A stretch of DNA of 13,527 bases, taken from JBEKLJ01 sp050010255 (GTDB lineage Bacteria; Acidobacteriota; Terriglobia; Bryobacterales; Bryobacteraceae). Location: contig JBEKLJ010000089.1 in NCBI GenBank assembly GCA_050010255.1, positions 1 to 13,527 of the forward strand, written 5' to 3'. Numbering within the stretch: position 1 is the stretch's first letter; the number at the start of each line of letters is the position of its first letter. Shown here piece after piece: positions 7,687 through 13,527 of the stretch. The notes under the pieces were generated by a model. The model saw only the letters and a list, made by a program, of their open reading frames with translations, searched no databases and was not told where the DNA came from. The position numbers and the translations under genes are program-made.

Positions 7687-7876
7687 CCCGGATGTTTCAC
7701 CAACAACCTGCTGCGGCGCGCGATAGAGCCGCATCTACTCAAGTTGCGCTCGGCCGGGGCCCTCGATCCGTCACGGACCTCCGGGCGACGGCCGCGGGCG
7801 CGCCTTGTGGCATCGCTTGACGCTTTTGCAGCCCACTCATCGCGCCTCGCTACGGTCGTGGTGAGAAAAGCGGGCT
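7685..7876. mobile_element. Candidate MITE / insertion-sequence remnant with ~40-nt imperfect inverted ends
   Basis: The left arm (7685-7724) starts AGCCCGGATGTTTCACC. The reverse complement of the right arm (7839-7876) starts AGCCCGCTTTTCTCACC. The match continues inward with small gaps through ACC, GCG and CGCGAT, giving roughly 70 percent identity over about 38 aligned bases. The 114-nt centre has no credible coding sequence. Short non-coding DNA bounded by inverted ends in an intergenic space is the form of a MITE, a solo IS remnant or a dispersed intergenic palindrome. The left end coincides with the TAG stop of the pump gene. No convincing target duplication flanks it (gatct versus gggcg), so it is old or of a family without one. 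A family name cannot be given from this window. Confidence 0.45.
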
Positions 7877-7895
7877 GGGCGAGCGCGGCCAAGAG

Positions 7896-7907
7896 AAGGA
7901 GGAGGAG
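7896..7907 (+). promoter_or_regulatory. Strong Shine-Dalgarno-like purine tract, displaced from the GH28 start
   Basis: AAGGAGGAGGAG is the best ribosome-site match near the GH28 gene but lies 49 nt before its ATG at 7957; nothing SD-like sits directly before that ATG. A TTG at 7917 follows at normal spacing, opening a 65-codon frame that overlaps the GH28 start out of phase. Either the tract is chance, or a short leader frame loads ribosomes that reach the GH28 start by coupling. Confidence 0.25.
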
Positions 7908-7956
7908 AGACAGCCGTTGGATTTCGGGTCAGTCTTAGTGATAATCAGTAATCGAT

Positions 7957-9315
7957 ATGAAGATAATCGCTACCGCGCTCGCAGTGGCTTGGTTCGTGCT
8001 CCCCGGCGCTGCCCAGGACACCCGAAAGGTCGTCGAACCCTCGATTCCTCTCCCCTGCACGACCCTGAAGGCGAAGATCGGGCGGGCCGGGACCTCAATC
8101 GCGCCGGAAGATGAAAGCAAGCTGGACACCGCCCGCATCCAAGCGGCGCTGGACGGATGCCCGGCTGGCGGCGCGGTCGTGCTTCAGCCCGCGTCGCAGC
8201 GGACCGACGCATTTCTCTCCGGGCCTCTCGAACTGCGGCGCGGCGTGACCCTGGTGGTCGATCGCGGGGCGTATTTGTACGCCTCCCGGAACCCGCGCGA
8301 CTACGATCGGAAGCCGGGCGCCTGCGGCACGATCAGCCAGGAAGGTCACGGCTGCCAGGCGCTGATCACCGGCGACGGCGCTCCCGACGCGGGCGTGATG
8401 GGCGACGGCGTGATCGACGGGCGCGGCGGGGAGACGATTCTCGGGCAAGACATCAGTTGGTGGAACCTGGCGGACCGGGCGCGCACGGGCGGGAGCCAGA
8501 ACAACCCGCGGCTGATCGCGCTGAACGGCTGTGACAACTTCACGCTCTACCGCATCACGCTCATGAATTCGCCGAACTTCCACGTCGGCTACAACGGCGG
8601 CAATGGATTCACGGCGTGGGGCGTCAAGATCTGGTCGCCGGAGCGGGCGCGCAACACCGACGGCATCGATCCGGGCAATTCGACCAACGTGACCATCACG
8701 CACTGCTACATCCACACGGGCGACGACCAGGTGGCGATCAAGGCGCCGGCGGGCGCACCGACCACTCACATGAGCATCGTGCACAACCACTTCTATTCGG
8801 GGCACGGCATGTCGATCGGCAGTCCGACGGACGGCGGCGCCAGCGCCATTCGCGTGTCGGACCTTTCCATCGACGGCGCGGACAACGGGCTGCGGATCAA
8901 GTCGAACAGCACGCGCGGCGGGCTGGTGCACGACGTCGTGTTCGAAGACGTCTGCATCCGCGACACGGCCGACCCGATCCTGATGGACACCAGCTATAGC
9001 GCGCACGTCAGCCAGACGGGCAACCGGCCGCCGGTCTTCCGCGACATCATCGTTCGCAACGTACGGGCCGAAGGCGGCGGCAAGGTGACGCTGGAAGGTC
9101 TTGATCGAACGCATCGCCTGGGCATTCAGTTCGACAACGTCGTGTTCGACGATCCCGCGCAAGTGAGGGTGTCGGCGAAGCACGCGGATGTGAAGCTCGG
9201 GCCGGGCGAGTTCAATCTCCAGGTGACGGGCGAGGACGTGACGGTCTCGGGCAGCGCCGGGGCGAGCGTGAGAAACGCCTGCACCGGCAAGTTCGCCGAC
9301 TTCCCTCTTCGATAA
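7957..9315 (+). CDS. Secreted glycoside hydrolase family 28 (polygalacturonase-like)
   Basis: This 452-aa right-handed beta-helix enzyme has a short signal peptide (MKIIATALAVAWFVLPGAAQ, cleavage near 19-20). All GH28 signature motifs are present in order: NTDGID at 233-238, GDD at 255-257, SGHG at 281-284 with His283, and RIK at 313-315. Family knowledge assigns the three Asp (235 or 238, 256, 257) to inverting hydrolysis of alpha-1,4-galacturonic linkages and Arg/Lys to carboxylate binding. The enzyme is therefore likely active in the periplasm or outside the cell on pectin or a related uronic-acid or rhamnose polymer. Exo versus endo mode and exact substrate cannot be told. An in-frame TAA at 7942 bounds the start, and the signal peptide supports ATG 7957. 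It stands alone between the efflux operon and a convergent gene, without pectin-utilisation neighbours. Confidence 0.95.
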   Translation: MKIIATALAVAWFVLPGAAQDTRKVVEPSIPLPCTTLKAKIGRAGTSIAPEDESKLDTARIQAALDGCPAGGAVVLQPASQRTDAFLSGPLELRRGVTLVVDRGAYLYASRNPRDYDRKPGACGTISQEGHGCQALITGDGAPDAGVMGDGVIDGRGGETILGQDISWWNLADRARTGGSQNNPRLIALNGCDNFTLYRITLMNSPNFHVGYNGGNGFTAWGVKIWSPERARNTDGIDPGNSTNVTITHCYIHTGDDQVAIKAPAGAPTTHMSIVHNHFYSGHGMSIGSPTDGGASAIRVSDLSIDGADNGLRIKSNSTRGGLVHDVVFEDVCIRDTADPILMDTSYSAHVSQTGNRPPVFRDIIVRNVRAEGGGKVTLEGLDRTHRLGIQFDNVVFDDPAQVRVSAKHADVKLGPGEFNLQVTGEDVTVSGSAGASVRNACTGKFADFPLR

Positions 9316-9431
9316 GGGACACGACGAAGATTGAAGGCGCTCAGCAAGGCGGAGCTGGAAGCCATCGAGCGCTCGCGCGTGGTGTGCGTGCTGCCAGCCC
9401 GATTTTCTCAGACGCCTTCGGCGGCGGCCGC

Positions 9432-11081
9432 TCAGTGGTGCCGCATCAGAAAGTAGCCCAGCACAGCCAGGCCGGCCAGCAGCACGACCGCCACGACGAT
9501 GATCACCGGCAAAAGGGACGGCCGTGCCGGCCGGGGTGGCGCAGGAGCTATTGCCGCGGCGGCGGGCGGAGGCAGCGAGGCCAGACCCGGGGGGGGCGGC
9601 GGTGGCGGCGCGGTCTCGGTGGCGGCGTAGGGAGCGGGCGTGCCGAACAGGCGCGTGTACTCGCCCGGAGCAGCGGCCGCCGCGGGCTGCGCGACGGGCC
9701 CCGATGGCGCGGGCGATGCGAACACGCCGGTCGCCCCGCGAGGCTGGGCGGGCGGTGGCGGCGCGGACGGCACCCTGGGCTGCTCGCCTTGTGCGCCCTC
9801 GGCGCCGAAGAGGCGCGTGAACTCACCCGACCCACTGGAGGACACTGGCGGAGCTGGCGTCATCATCGGCGGGGCCGGCTGCCCTGGCGGGAAGGGTTGT
9901 CCTGGCGACTGAAACATCCGGGTGAACTCACCTGGGGCGCCGCGGGTCGCGCCCTGCGGCTGCTGCGGCGGCGGGATGCCAGGCGTCGCCGGCGTTCCGT
10001 GGAACATGCGCGTGAACTCCCCCGGCCCCGCGGCGGCCGACGGCGCGGCCGGCGAAGCGGTGGGCGGCGAGGCAGCCGGAGCCTGAAACATGCGCGAAAA
10101 CTCGTCAGCTCCGCCAGGCGCGGCCGGAGCCGGCCCGGGCAGCGGAGCGCCGAGCGGCGCGGGCGCGGCGGCCTGGAAGGCCTGCGTGAATCCACCTGCC
10201 CCGCCCTGGACCGCCGGGGGCGGTTGGGGCGTTGAGACAGGAGGCGGCGCAGCCCCGGGCGACTGGAACATCCGCGTGAACTCCCCCGGCGCCGCAGCGG
10301 GCAGCGGCGCGGGCACTGCGGGCGGCGGCGTGGGAGGCACGGGCACTGCGGCCGGAGGCGCCGGAAAGACCGGCGGCGGCGCGGCAGACCGCGGCGCCTG
10401 AGGAGCCACCGGCGGCGGCGGAGCGGCCGGCGGCACGTATGGAGGCCGCAGCGGCGGCGGGACGCTTCCGACAGTCACGCGGAACAGCCGCGTGAACTCG
10501 CCTTCATTCGGTGACGGCGCCGGCGGAGGCGCTGGCAGAGGCGCTTGTGGGCGTGGCAGCGGGGCGGCCGGCTGCGCCGTTGGCTGCGCGGCTAGCTGTC
10601 CGGTCACCGGCGCCGCCGTGCTGAACAGGCGCTCGAACTCGTCCTGCGCAGGCGGAGGCGGGGGCGCCGCCGCGGGCGGCGGTCCTACCGGGGCGTGATC
10701 GCGCGGCACGGAAGGCACCTTCCAGACCCCGGCTTTCGCCAGGTGGTCCGGTGGCGGCGGGGGTGGAAGCGGCTGCGGCGCGCGCTCCTGCTCGATCCAG
10801 GCGCGTAGGCCCGGGAAATCGGGCAGGATCTCCGTGACGGCATAGGGCATGCCCTTGTGGTCGCAGATTTCGACGATCTGGCCGCGCCTGGAGGGCAAAG
10901 GGTCCACCATGCGTTGCAGCAGGATGCTCAGCAGCGACTCGCCGCCGCCGGCCGGCTTGGCCCCGAAGAGGATGTGCACCAGGACGGGCCGCCCAGTGGC
11001 CATCTCGCGGGCCCGGAACGTCTTGGATTCGCTGTCGTTGGCCAGCACCTCGTCCAGCTCGTATTTGTTGTCTAGGTCCAT
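9432..11081 (-). CDS. Tail-anchored Pro/Ala-rich protein: degenerate kinase N-lobe plus nine EFTRMF-like motifs
   Basis: A 549-aa protein of unknown function. Residues 6-100 resemble the N-lobe and hinge of a Ser/Thr kinase: KYELDEVL (beta1), RAREMATGRPVLVHIL (beta2-beta3), GQIVEICDHKGMPYAVTEIL (beta4-beta5-hinge), LRAWIEQ (alphaD-like). The Gly-rich loop is replaced by ANDSESKT, the beta3 Lys position appears to be His36, and the C-lobe (HRD and DFG motifs) is absent, so it cannot be an active kinase. Residues 101-520 are Pro/Ala-rich and carry nine heptads of the form [GD]E[FY][TSE]R[LM]F. Residues about 523-545 are a hydrophobic tail helix followed by MRHH, predicting a C-tail-anchored inner-membrane protein with its bulk in the cytoplasm. 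It is divergent from tssK, sharing a 157-bp spacer, which suggests a link with type VI secretion. ATG 11081 is supported because the kinase-like fold starts at once; no clear ribosome site precedes it. The low-complexity base composition is extreme, but the frame is intact throughout. Confidence 0.85.
   Translation of the reverse strand: MDLDNKYELDEVLANDSESKTFRAREMATGRPVLVHILFGAKPAGGGESLLSILLQRMVDPLPSRRGQIVEICDHKGMPYAVTEILPDFPGLRAWIEQERAPQPLPPPPPPDHLAKAGVWKVPSVPRDHAPVGPPPAAAPPPPPAQDEFERLFSTAAPVTGQLAAQPTAQPAAPLPRPQAPLPAPPPAPSPNEGEFTRLFRVTVGSVPPPLRPPYVPPAAPPPPVAPQAPRSAAPPPVFPAPPAAVPVPPTPPPAVPAPLPAAAPGEFTRMFQSPGAAPPPVSTPQPPPAVQGGAGGFTQAFQAAAPAPLGAPLPGPAPAAPGGADEFSRMFQAPAASPPTASPAAPSAAAGPGEFTRMFHGTPATPGIPPPQQPQGATRGAPGEFTRMFQSPGQPFPPGQPAPPMMTPAPPVSSSGSGEFTRLFGAEGAQGEQPRVPSAPPPPAQPRGATGVFASPAPSGPVAQPAAAAAPGEYTRLFGTPAPYAATETAPPPPPPPGLASLPPPAAAAIAPAPPRPARPSLLPVIIVVAVVLLAGLAVLGYFLMRHH
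9645..10643 (-). repeat. Array of nine EFTRMF-type linear motifs within the Pro/Ala-rich protein
   Basis: Copies (protein residues) are: DEFERLF 147-153, GEFTRLF 194-200, GEFTRMF 266-272, GGFTQAF 296-302, DEFSRMF 326-332, GEFTRMF 354-360, GEFTRMF 384-390, GEFTRLF 419-425, GEYTRLF 473-479. In DNA they lie at 10623-10643, 10482-10502, 10266-10286, 10176-10196, 10086-10106, 10002-10022, 9912-9932, 9807-9827 and 9645-9665. From copy 3 to copy 7 the start-to-start step is 30, 30, 28 and 30 residues, so the middle looks tandemly duplicated. Linkers between copies diverge freely while the heptad is kept, which points to selection on a short binding or modification motif. Confidence 0.9.
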
Positions 11082-11238
11082 GAGTCGCGCAAGCTCAGTT
11101 TACACCGAAAATGGGGCCTCAACGGCAGGCGACGAACGCGCCCCGGGAATCGGACCCCGCCTCAGGCGCGGGCCCTGGGCCGATTGCCAGTTGGATTCCC
11201 CGTAGGCCACGCATATAATACGACATACAGAGCCGACT
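11082..11238. promoter_or_regulatory. Divergent spacer between the Pro/Ala-rich gene and tssK
   Basis: This 157-bp spacer must hold the start signals for both directions. It includes an 11-bp GC-rich palindrome CGCCTCAGGCG (11158-11168) and a looser AATCGG/CCGATT inverted pair around it. Apart from the tssK promoter described separately, no clear promoter for the minus-strand gene was found. Confidence 0.4.
11191..11219 (+). promoter_or_regulatory. tssK: Sigma70-like promoter of the tssKLM operon
   Basis: A consensus -10 TATAAT (11214-11219) is preceded at exactly 17 bp by TTGGAT (11191-11196, three of six matches including the TTG). Transcription should start near 11226, leaving a leader of only about 13 nt before the tssK ATG at 11239, with just a weak AGAG as ribosome site. 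The surrounding DNA is GC-rich, so the AT-rich hexamer stands out. Confidence 0.6.
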
Positions 11239-12597
11239 ATGAAGCATCTTTCCAGGCTGGTGTGGTCGGAAGGGATGTACCTGGGTCCGCACCACTTCCA
11301 AGCACAGAGCCGCTACTTCGAGGACTCGGTCCACTTCGCCGTCTCGAGCCTGGCGTTCGCGCCGTACGGCCTGGGCGGCTATGAGCTGGACCAGGAGGCG
11401 CTGCGCAACGGCACGGCGTCGGTGGTACACGCTCGGGGCGTCTTCCCCGACGGTCTGGTTTTCCAGATGCCGGATGCCGACCCGCTTCCGCCGGCGCGCA
11501 ACATCAGCGACCTGTTTTCGCCGATTCGCGAGAGCATGGTGCTGTGCCTGGCGGTGCCGGCCCGCAAGTCCGGCGGCCTGGACTGCGCGACGGACGGCGG
11601 GGACGCAGCCGCGGCTGACGCGCGTTTCGTCGCCGAGGCCACCACGCTCCCCGACGAAAACACCGGGCGCGACGAGAAACCTATCCGCCTCGGGCGCAAG
11701 AACATCCGCCTGCTGCTAGACAGCGAGCTGAGCGACGGCCTGGTCACCCTGCCAATCGCGCGCATAGCGCGGGATTCCTCGGGCCACTTTGTCTACGACC
11801 CCGGCTTCATCCCGCCCTGCCTGGAGATCTCGGCCAGTGAGCGGCTCATGCTGATCCTGCAGCGAACCGTCGAGATCCTCACCGAGAAGAGCTCCAACCT
11901 GACCCAGGCCAAGACGGGCGCGGCGAAGTCCTCGGCGGGGTGGTCGAGCAAGGAGATCGCCAGCTTCTGGTTCCTGCACTCGGTCAACTCGGCGCTGGCG
12001 CCGCTGCGGCACCTGGCGTTCGCCAAGCACGGCCACCCCGAGGAGCTTTTCCTCGAACTGACGCGGCTGGCCGGCGGACTGTGCACGTTTGGCATCGAGT
12101 CGCACCCGCGCTCGCTGCCGCTCTATGACCACGACAACCTCCAGGAGTGCTTCGACGCGCTCGACCAACACATCCGGGCGCACCTGGAGATGCTCATGCC
12201 CACCAACTGCATCCCGATCCCGCTCCAGCCGGCCGGAGACTACTTCTGGAGCGGGCCGGTCGCCGACCAGCGGTGCGTGGGGCCGTCGCGCTGGATCTTC
12301 GCCATCCGGTCGCCGATCGGCGAGGCCGAGCTGATCGAGAGGGCGCCACGGCTGGTGAAGGTCTGCGGGAAGGAGTACATCATCAAGCTGGTCCAGCGCG
12401 CGATGCCGGGCGCGGCGCTGACACACCTCCCGATCCCGCCCGCCGCCGTGTCGCCTCGCCTGGAGACGCAGTATTTCGTTGTCAACAAGTCCGGGCCGTG
12501 CTGGGACACGATCGTCTCCAGCCGGCAGGTGGGGGTCTACGTTCCGGGCGAGATTCCGAAACCCGAGATCGAGCTGCTGGTCGTTCTGGAATCCTGA
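11239..12597 (+). CDS. tssK: Type VI secretion baseplate subunit TssK
   Basis: This 452-aa protein has the TssK family's typical length and N-terminal signature: LVWSEGMYLGPHHFQAQ (residues 7-23) matches the conserved W-x-EGM-x-L-x-P-x-HFQ block. The C-terminal half (about 310-452) continues in the usual way with WSGPVADQRC, KVCGKEYIIKLVQRAMPG and a final YVPGEIPKPEIELLVVL strand. TssK is cytoplasmic; trimers connect the baseplate wedges (TssEFG) to the inner-membrane complex through TssL and TssM, whose genes follow directly. ATG 11239 lies just behind a good promoter, making tssK the first gene of this unit. The outer-membrane lipoprotein gene tssJ, often just upstream of tssK, is not here. 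A spacer of 11 nt leads to tssL. Confidence 0.96.
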   Translation: MKHLSRLVWSEGMYLGPHHFQAQSRYFEDSVHFAVSSLAFAPYGLGGYELDQEALRNGTASVVHARGVFPDGLVFQMPDADPLPPARNISDLFSPIRESMVLCLAVPARKSGGLDCATDGGDAAAADARFVAEATTLPDENTGRDEKPIRLGRKNIRLLLDSELSDGLVTLPIARIARDSSGHFVYDPGFIPPCLEISASERLMLILQRTVEILTEKSSNLTQAKTGAAKSSAGWSSKEIASFWFLHSVNSALAPLRHLAFAKHGHPEELFLELTRLAGGLCTFGIESHPRSLPLYDHDNLQECFDALDQHIRAHLEMLMPTNCIPIPLQPAGDYFWSGPVADQRCVGPSRWIFAIRSPIGEAELIERAPRLVKVCGKEYIIKLVQRAMPGAALTHLPIPPAAVSPRLETQYFVVNKSGPCWDTIVSSRQVGVYVPGEIPKPEIELLVVLES

Positions 12598-12608
12598 CGA
12601 GGAGCACC

Positions 12609-13349
12609 ATGGGACCTTACGCGCCCGATTCCGCCGCCGATGCGGCCGTGTACTCCATGCAGCGCCAGTTGGACAACCTGGCGCTGGTCTTCCAAGAGGT
12701 CTTCACCGCGATCGTGCGGTTGCGCACCAACCGGCAGGTGGTCACCGACGCCGAGCTGTTCCGCGCGCAGATGCGCGAGGCGCTCAAGGCCGCCGACCAG
12801 GAGGCCCGGCGCCGCGGCTACACCCCCGAGCAAATCAAGCTGGCGGTGTTCGCGGTGGTGGCGTTTCTGGACGAGTCGATTCTCAACCTTCAGCAGCCCG
12901 TTTTCGCCCAGTGGCCGCGCAAACCGCTTCAGGAAGAGCTGTTCGGCGTCCACATCGCGGGCGAGATCTTCTTCAACAACATTCAGCGGCTGCTGGGCGA
13001 GCGCGACTCGCATCCGCTGGCGGACCTGCTGGAGGTCTACGAGCTGTGCCTGCTGGTGGGCTTCCGGGGGCGATACGGCATGGGCGGGCAGGCGGAGCTG
13101 CGCACGGTGATCGACTCGGTGGCTGAGAAGATCCGGCGCATCCGGGGCTTCTCGCCCTACCTCTCGCCGTCGTGGGCGATTCCGCCGGGCGCGGTCCGGG
13201 TCATGCGCGCCGACCCTTGGGTGAAGCGGCTGCTGTGGACGGCGGTGGCGTGCCTGGCGCTGGTGCTGCTGCTGTTCGGCATTTTCAAGATCTCGCTGGG
13301 TTCGGGCGTCTCCGAGGTTGCCGCCGTGCCGACCCAGAGCCGGAGCTAG
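12609..13349 (+). CDS. tssL: Type VI secretion inner-membrane protein TssL (DotU/IcmH family)
   Basis: This 246-aa short-form TssL has a cytoplasmic helical domain with the family blocks in order: FLDESIL (86-92), QWPRKPLQEELFG (101-113), GEIFF (118-122), and the hallmark LCLLVGFRGRYG (146-157). A single C-terminal membrane helix follows at about 208-228. No OmpA-like peptidoglycan-binding extension follows the helix, so cell-wall anchoring must come from another protein. TssL forms the inner-membrane core with TssM and docks TssK. The ATG at 12609 has GAGGAG 5-6 nt upstream and begins a normal family N-terminus. The same reading frame stays open far upstream into tssK, but that part is not TssL-like. 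Only 3 nt separate its stop from tssM. Confidence 0.95.
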   Translation: MGPYAPDSAADAAVYSMQRQLDNLALVFQEVFTAIVRLRTNRQVVTDAELFRAQMREALKAADQEARRRGYTPEQIKLAVFAVVAFLDESILNLQQPVFAQWPRKPLQEELFGVHIAGEIFFNNIQRLLGERDSHPLADLLEVYELCLLVGFRGRYGMGGQAELRTVIDSVAEKIRRIRGFSPYLSPSWAIPPGAVRVMRADPWVKRLLWTAVACLALVLLLFGIFKISLGSGVSEVAAVPTQSRS

Positions 13350-13352
13350 GCC

Positions 13353-13527
13353 ATGAACTACAGGGTGCTGATCGTCGCCGGATTGCTCGGCTTCATGCTG
13401 TTCGCCTGGCTGGGCACGACCATGATGGGTCTCACCGGGGTCGACCTGTGGGTGGTCCGCGGGTTCTTGGCGATGGTGGGCCTTTCCGGCTTCGGCATTT
13501 ACTATTGGTGGCGCAGCCGGCGCGACC
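13353..13527 (+). CDS. tssM: Type VI secretion protein TssM (IcmF), N-terminus, partial
   Basis: The first 58 codons are seen and the gene runs off the right edge. The visible part has a membrane helix at about 4-27, a short turn (LTGVDLW) and a second helix at about 33-52 ending in YYWWRSRRD, the N-terminal membrane hairpin of TssM/IcmF. The NTPase-like cytoplasmic domain and periplasmic region would lie beyond. Identification rests on this topology and on position: tssK-tssL-tssM is a standard order, and this start lies 3 nt after tssL with GGAG about 7 nt upstream. TssM would join TssL to form the trans-envelope complex. A different small membrane protein is possible but unlikely. Confidence 0.8.
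   Translation, partial: MNYRVLIVAGLLGFMLFAWLGTTMMGLTGVDLWVVRGFLAMVGLSGFGIYYWWRSRRD

Noticed and set aside
8095..9183. 362-codon minus-strand frame opposite the GH28 gene
   Set aside because: The GH28 frame has all catalytic motifs and a signal peptide; the opposite frame is a low-complexity Val/Ala/Arg/Asp shadow.
9412..9422. CGCC-TTC-GGCG hairpin between the convergent genes as a terminator
   Set aside because: Only a 4-bp stem with no T-tract on either strand; not enough for an intrinsic terminator.
9910..9930. Apparent match of GAAACATCCGGGTGA to the left arm of the 7685-7876 element
   Set aside because: The bases encode one of the EFTRMFQ heptads in the Pro/Ala-rich protein and recur with the other heptads; the resemblance is coincidental.
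9384..10235. 283-codon Arg/Gly-rich plus-strand frame opposite the Pro/Ala-rich gene
   Set aside because: It is the complement of GC-rich Pro/Ala codons. The nine conserved heptads, kinase-like N-terminus and tail anchor all lie on the minus strand.
12147..12608. Upstream extension of the tssL frame into tssK
   Set aside because: The extension is Arg/Pro/Ala-rich shadow sequence; ATG 12609 has a good ribosome site and begins exactly where TssL homology begins.
1..13527. tRNA, rRNA, CRISPR arrays, intact transposases
   Set aside because: No cloverleaf-like or rRNA-like stretch, no regularly spaced non-coding repeat and no transposase motif was seen in the spacers; the only regular repeat is the coding heptad array.

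Overview
The window reads as chromosomal DNA from a high-GC, diderm (Gram-negative type) bacterium. It carries an outer-membrane efflux channel, a lipoprotein adaptor and type VI secretion (T6SS) genes, all of which need two membranes. The mix of a CzcA-type RND pump, a secreted GH28 enzyme, a kinase-like Pro/Ala-rich protein with a repeated EFTRMF motif, and a tssK-tssL-tssM run would suit Acidobacteriota (Bryobacterales/Solibacter-like). That placement is inferred from style and gene content; there is no rRNA or other marker to prove it.

Layout. (1) Positions 1-1549, minus strand: a membrane-bound PAS histidine kinase and the first 41 codons of a NarL/FixJ-type response regulator, overlapping by 80 nt. 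(2) Positions 1550-1838: divergent control region with a 7+7 bp dyad and two copies of a 17-bp GAAAGAT-containing box. (3) Positions 1839-7686, plus strand: a tightly coupled operon of outer-membrane channel, lipoprotein adaptor and HME-RND pump in czcCBA order, with start/stop overlaps at both junctions. (4) Positions 7687-7956: non-coding DNA holding two imperfect inverted arms of about 40 nt, probably a MITE or insertion-sequence remnant abutting the pump's stop codon. (5) Positions 7957-9315: a secreted family 28 glycoside hydrolase with all catalytic motifs. (6) Positions 9432-11081, minus strand: a tail-anchored Pro/Ala-rich protein with a degenerate kinase N-lobe and nine EFTRMF-like motifs. 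(7) Positions 11239-13527, plus strand: tssK, tssL and the start of tssM, behind a recognisable sigma70-like promoter.

How the parts may work together. The two-component pair lies back to back with the efflux operon, and each direction has one GAAAGAT box upstream, so the pair probably senses an envelope or metal signal and controls the pump. The GH28 gene looks like a stand-alone scavenging gene. In the last third, TssK (baseplate), TssL and TssM (inner-membrane complex) form the docking side of a T6SS. The divergent protein shares their 157-bp control region and is predicted to sit in the inner membrane facing the cytoplasm. It keeps only half of a kinase fold and repeats a Thr-containing linear motif nine times. 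It is the best candidate here for something undescribed: a membrane-tethered docking scaffold for the secretion system or for a Ser/Thr phosphorylation pathway.
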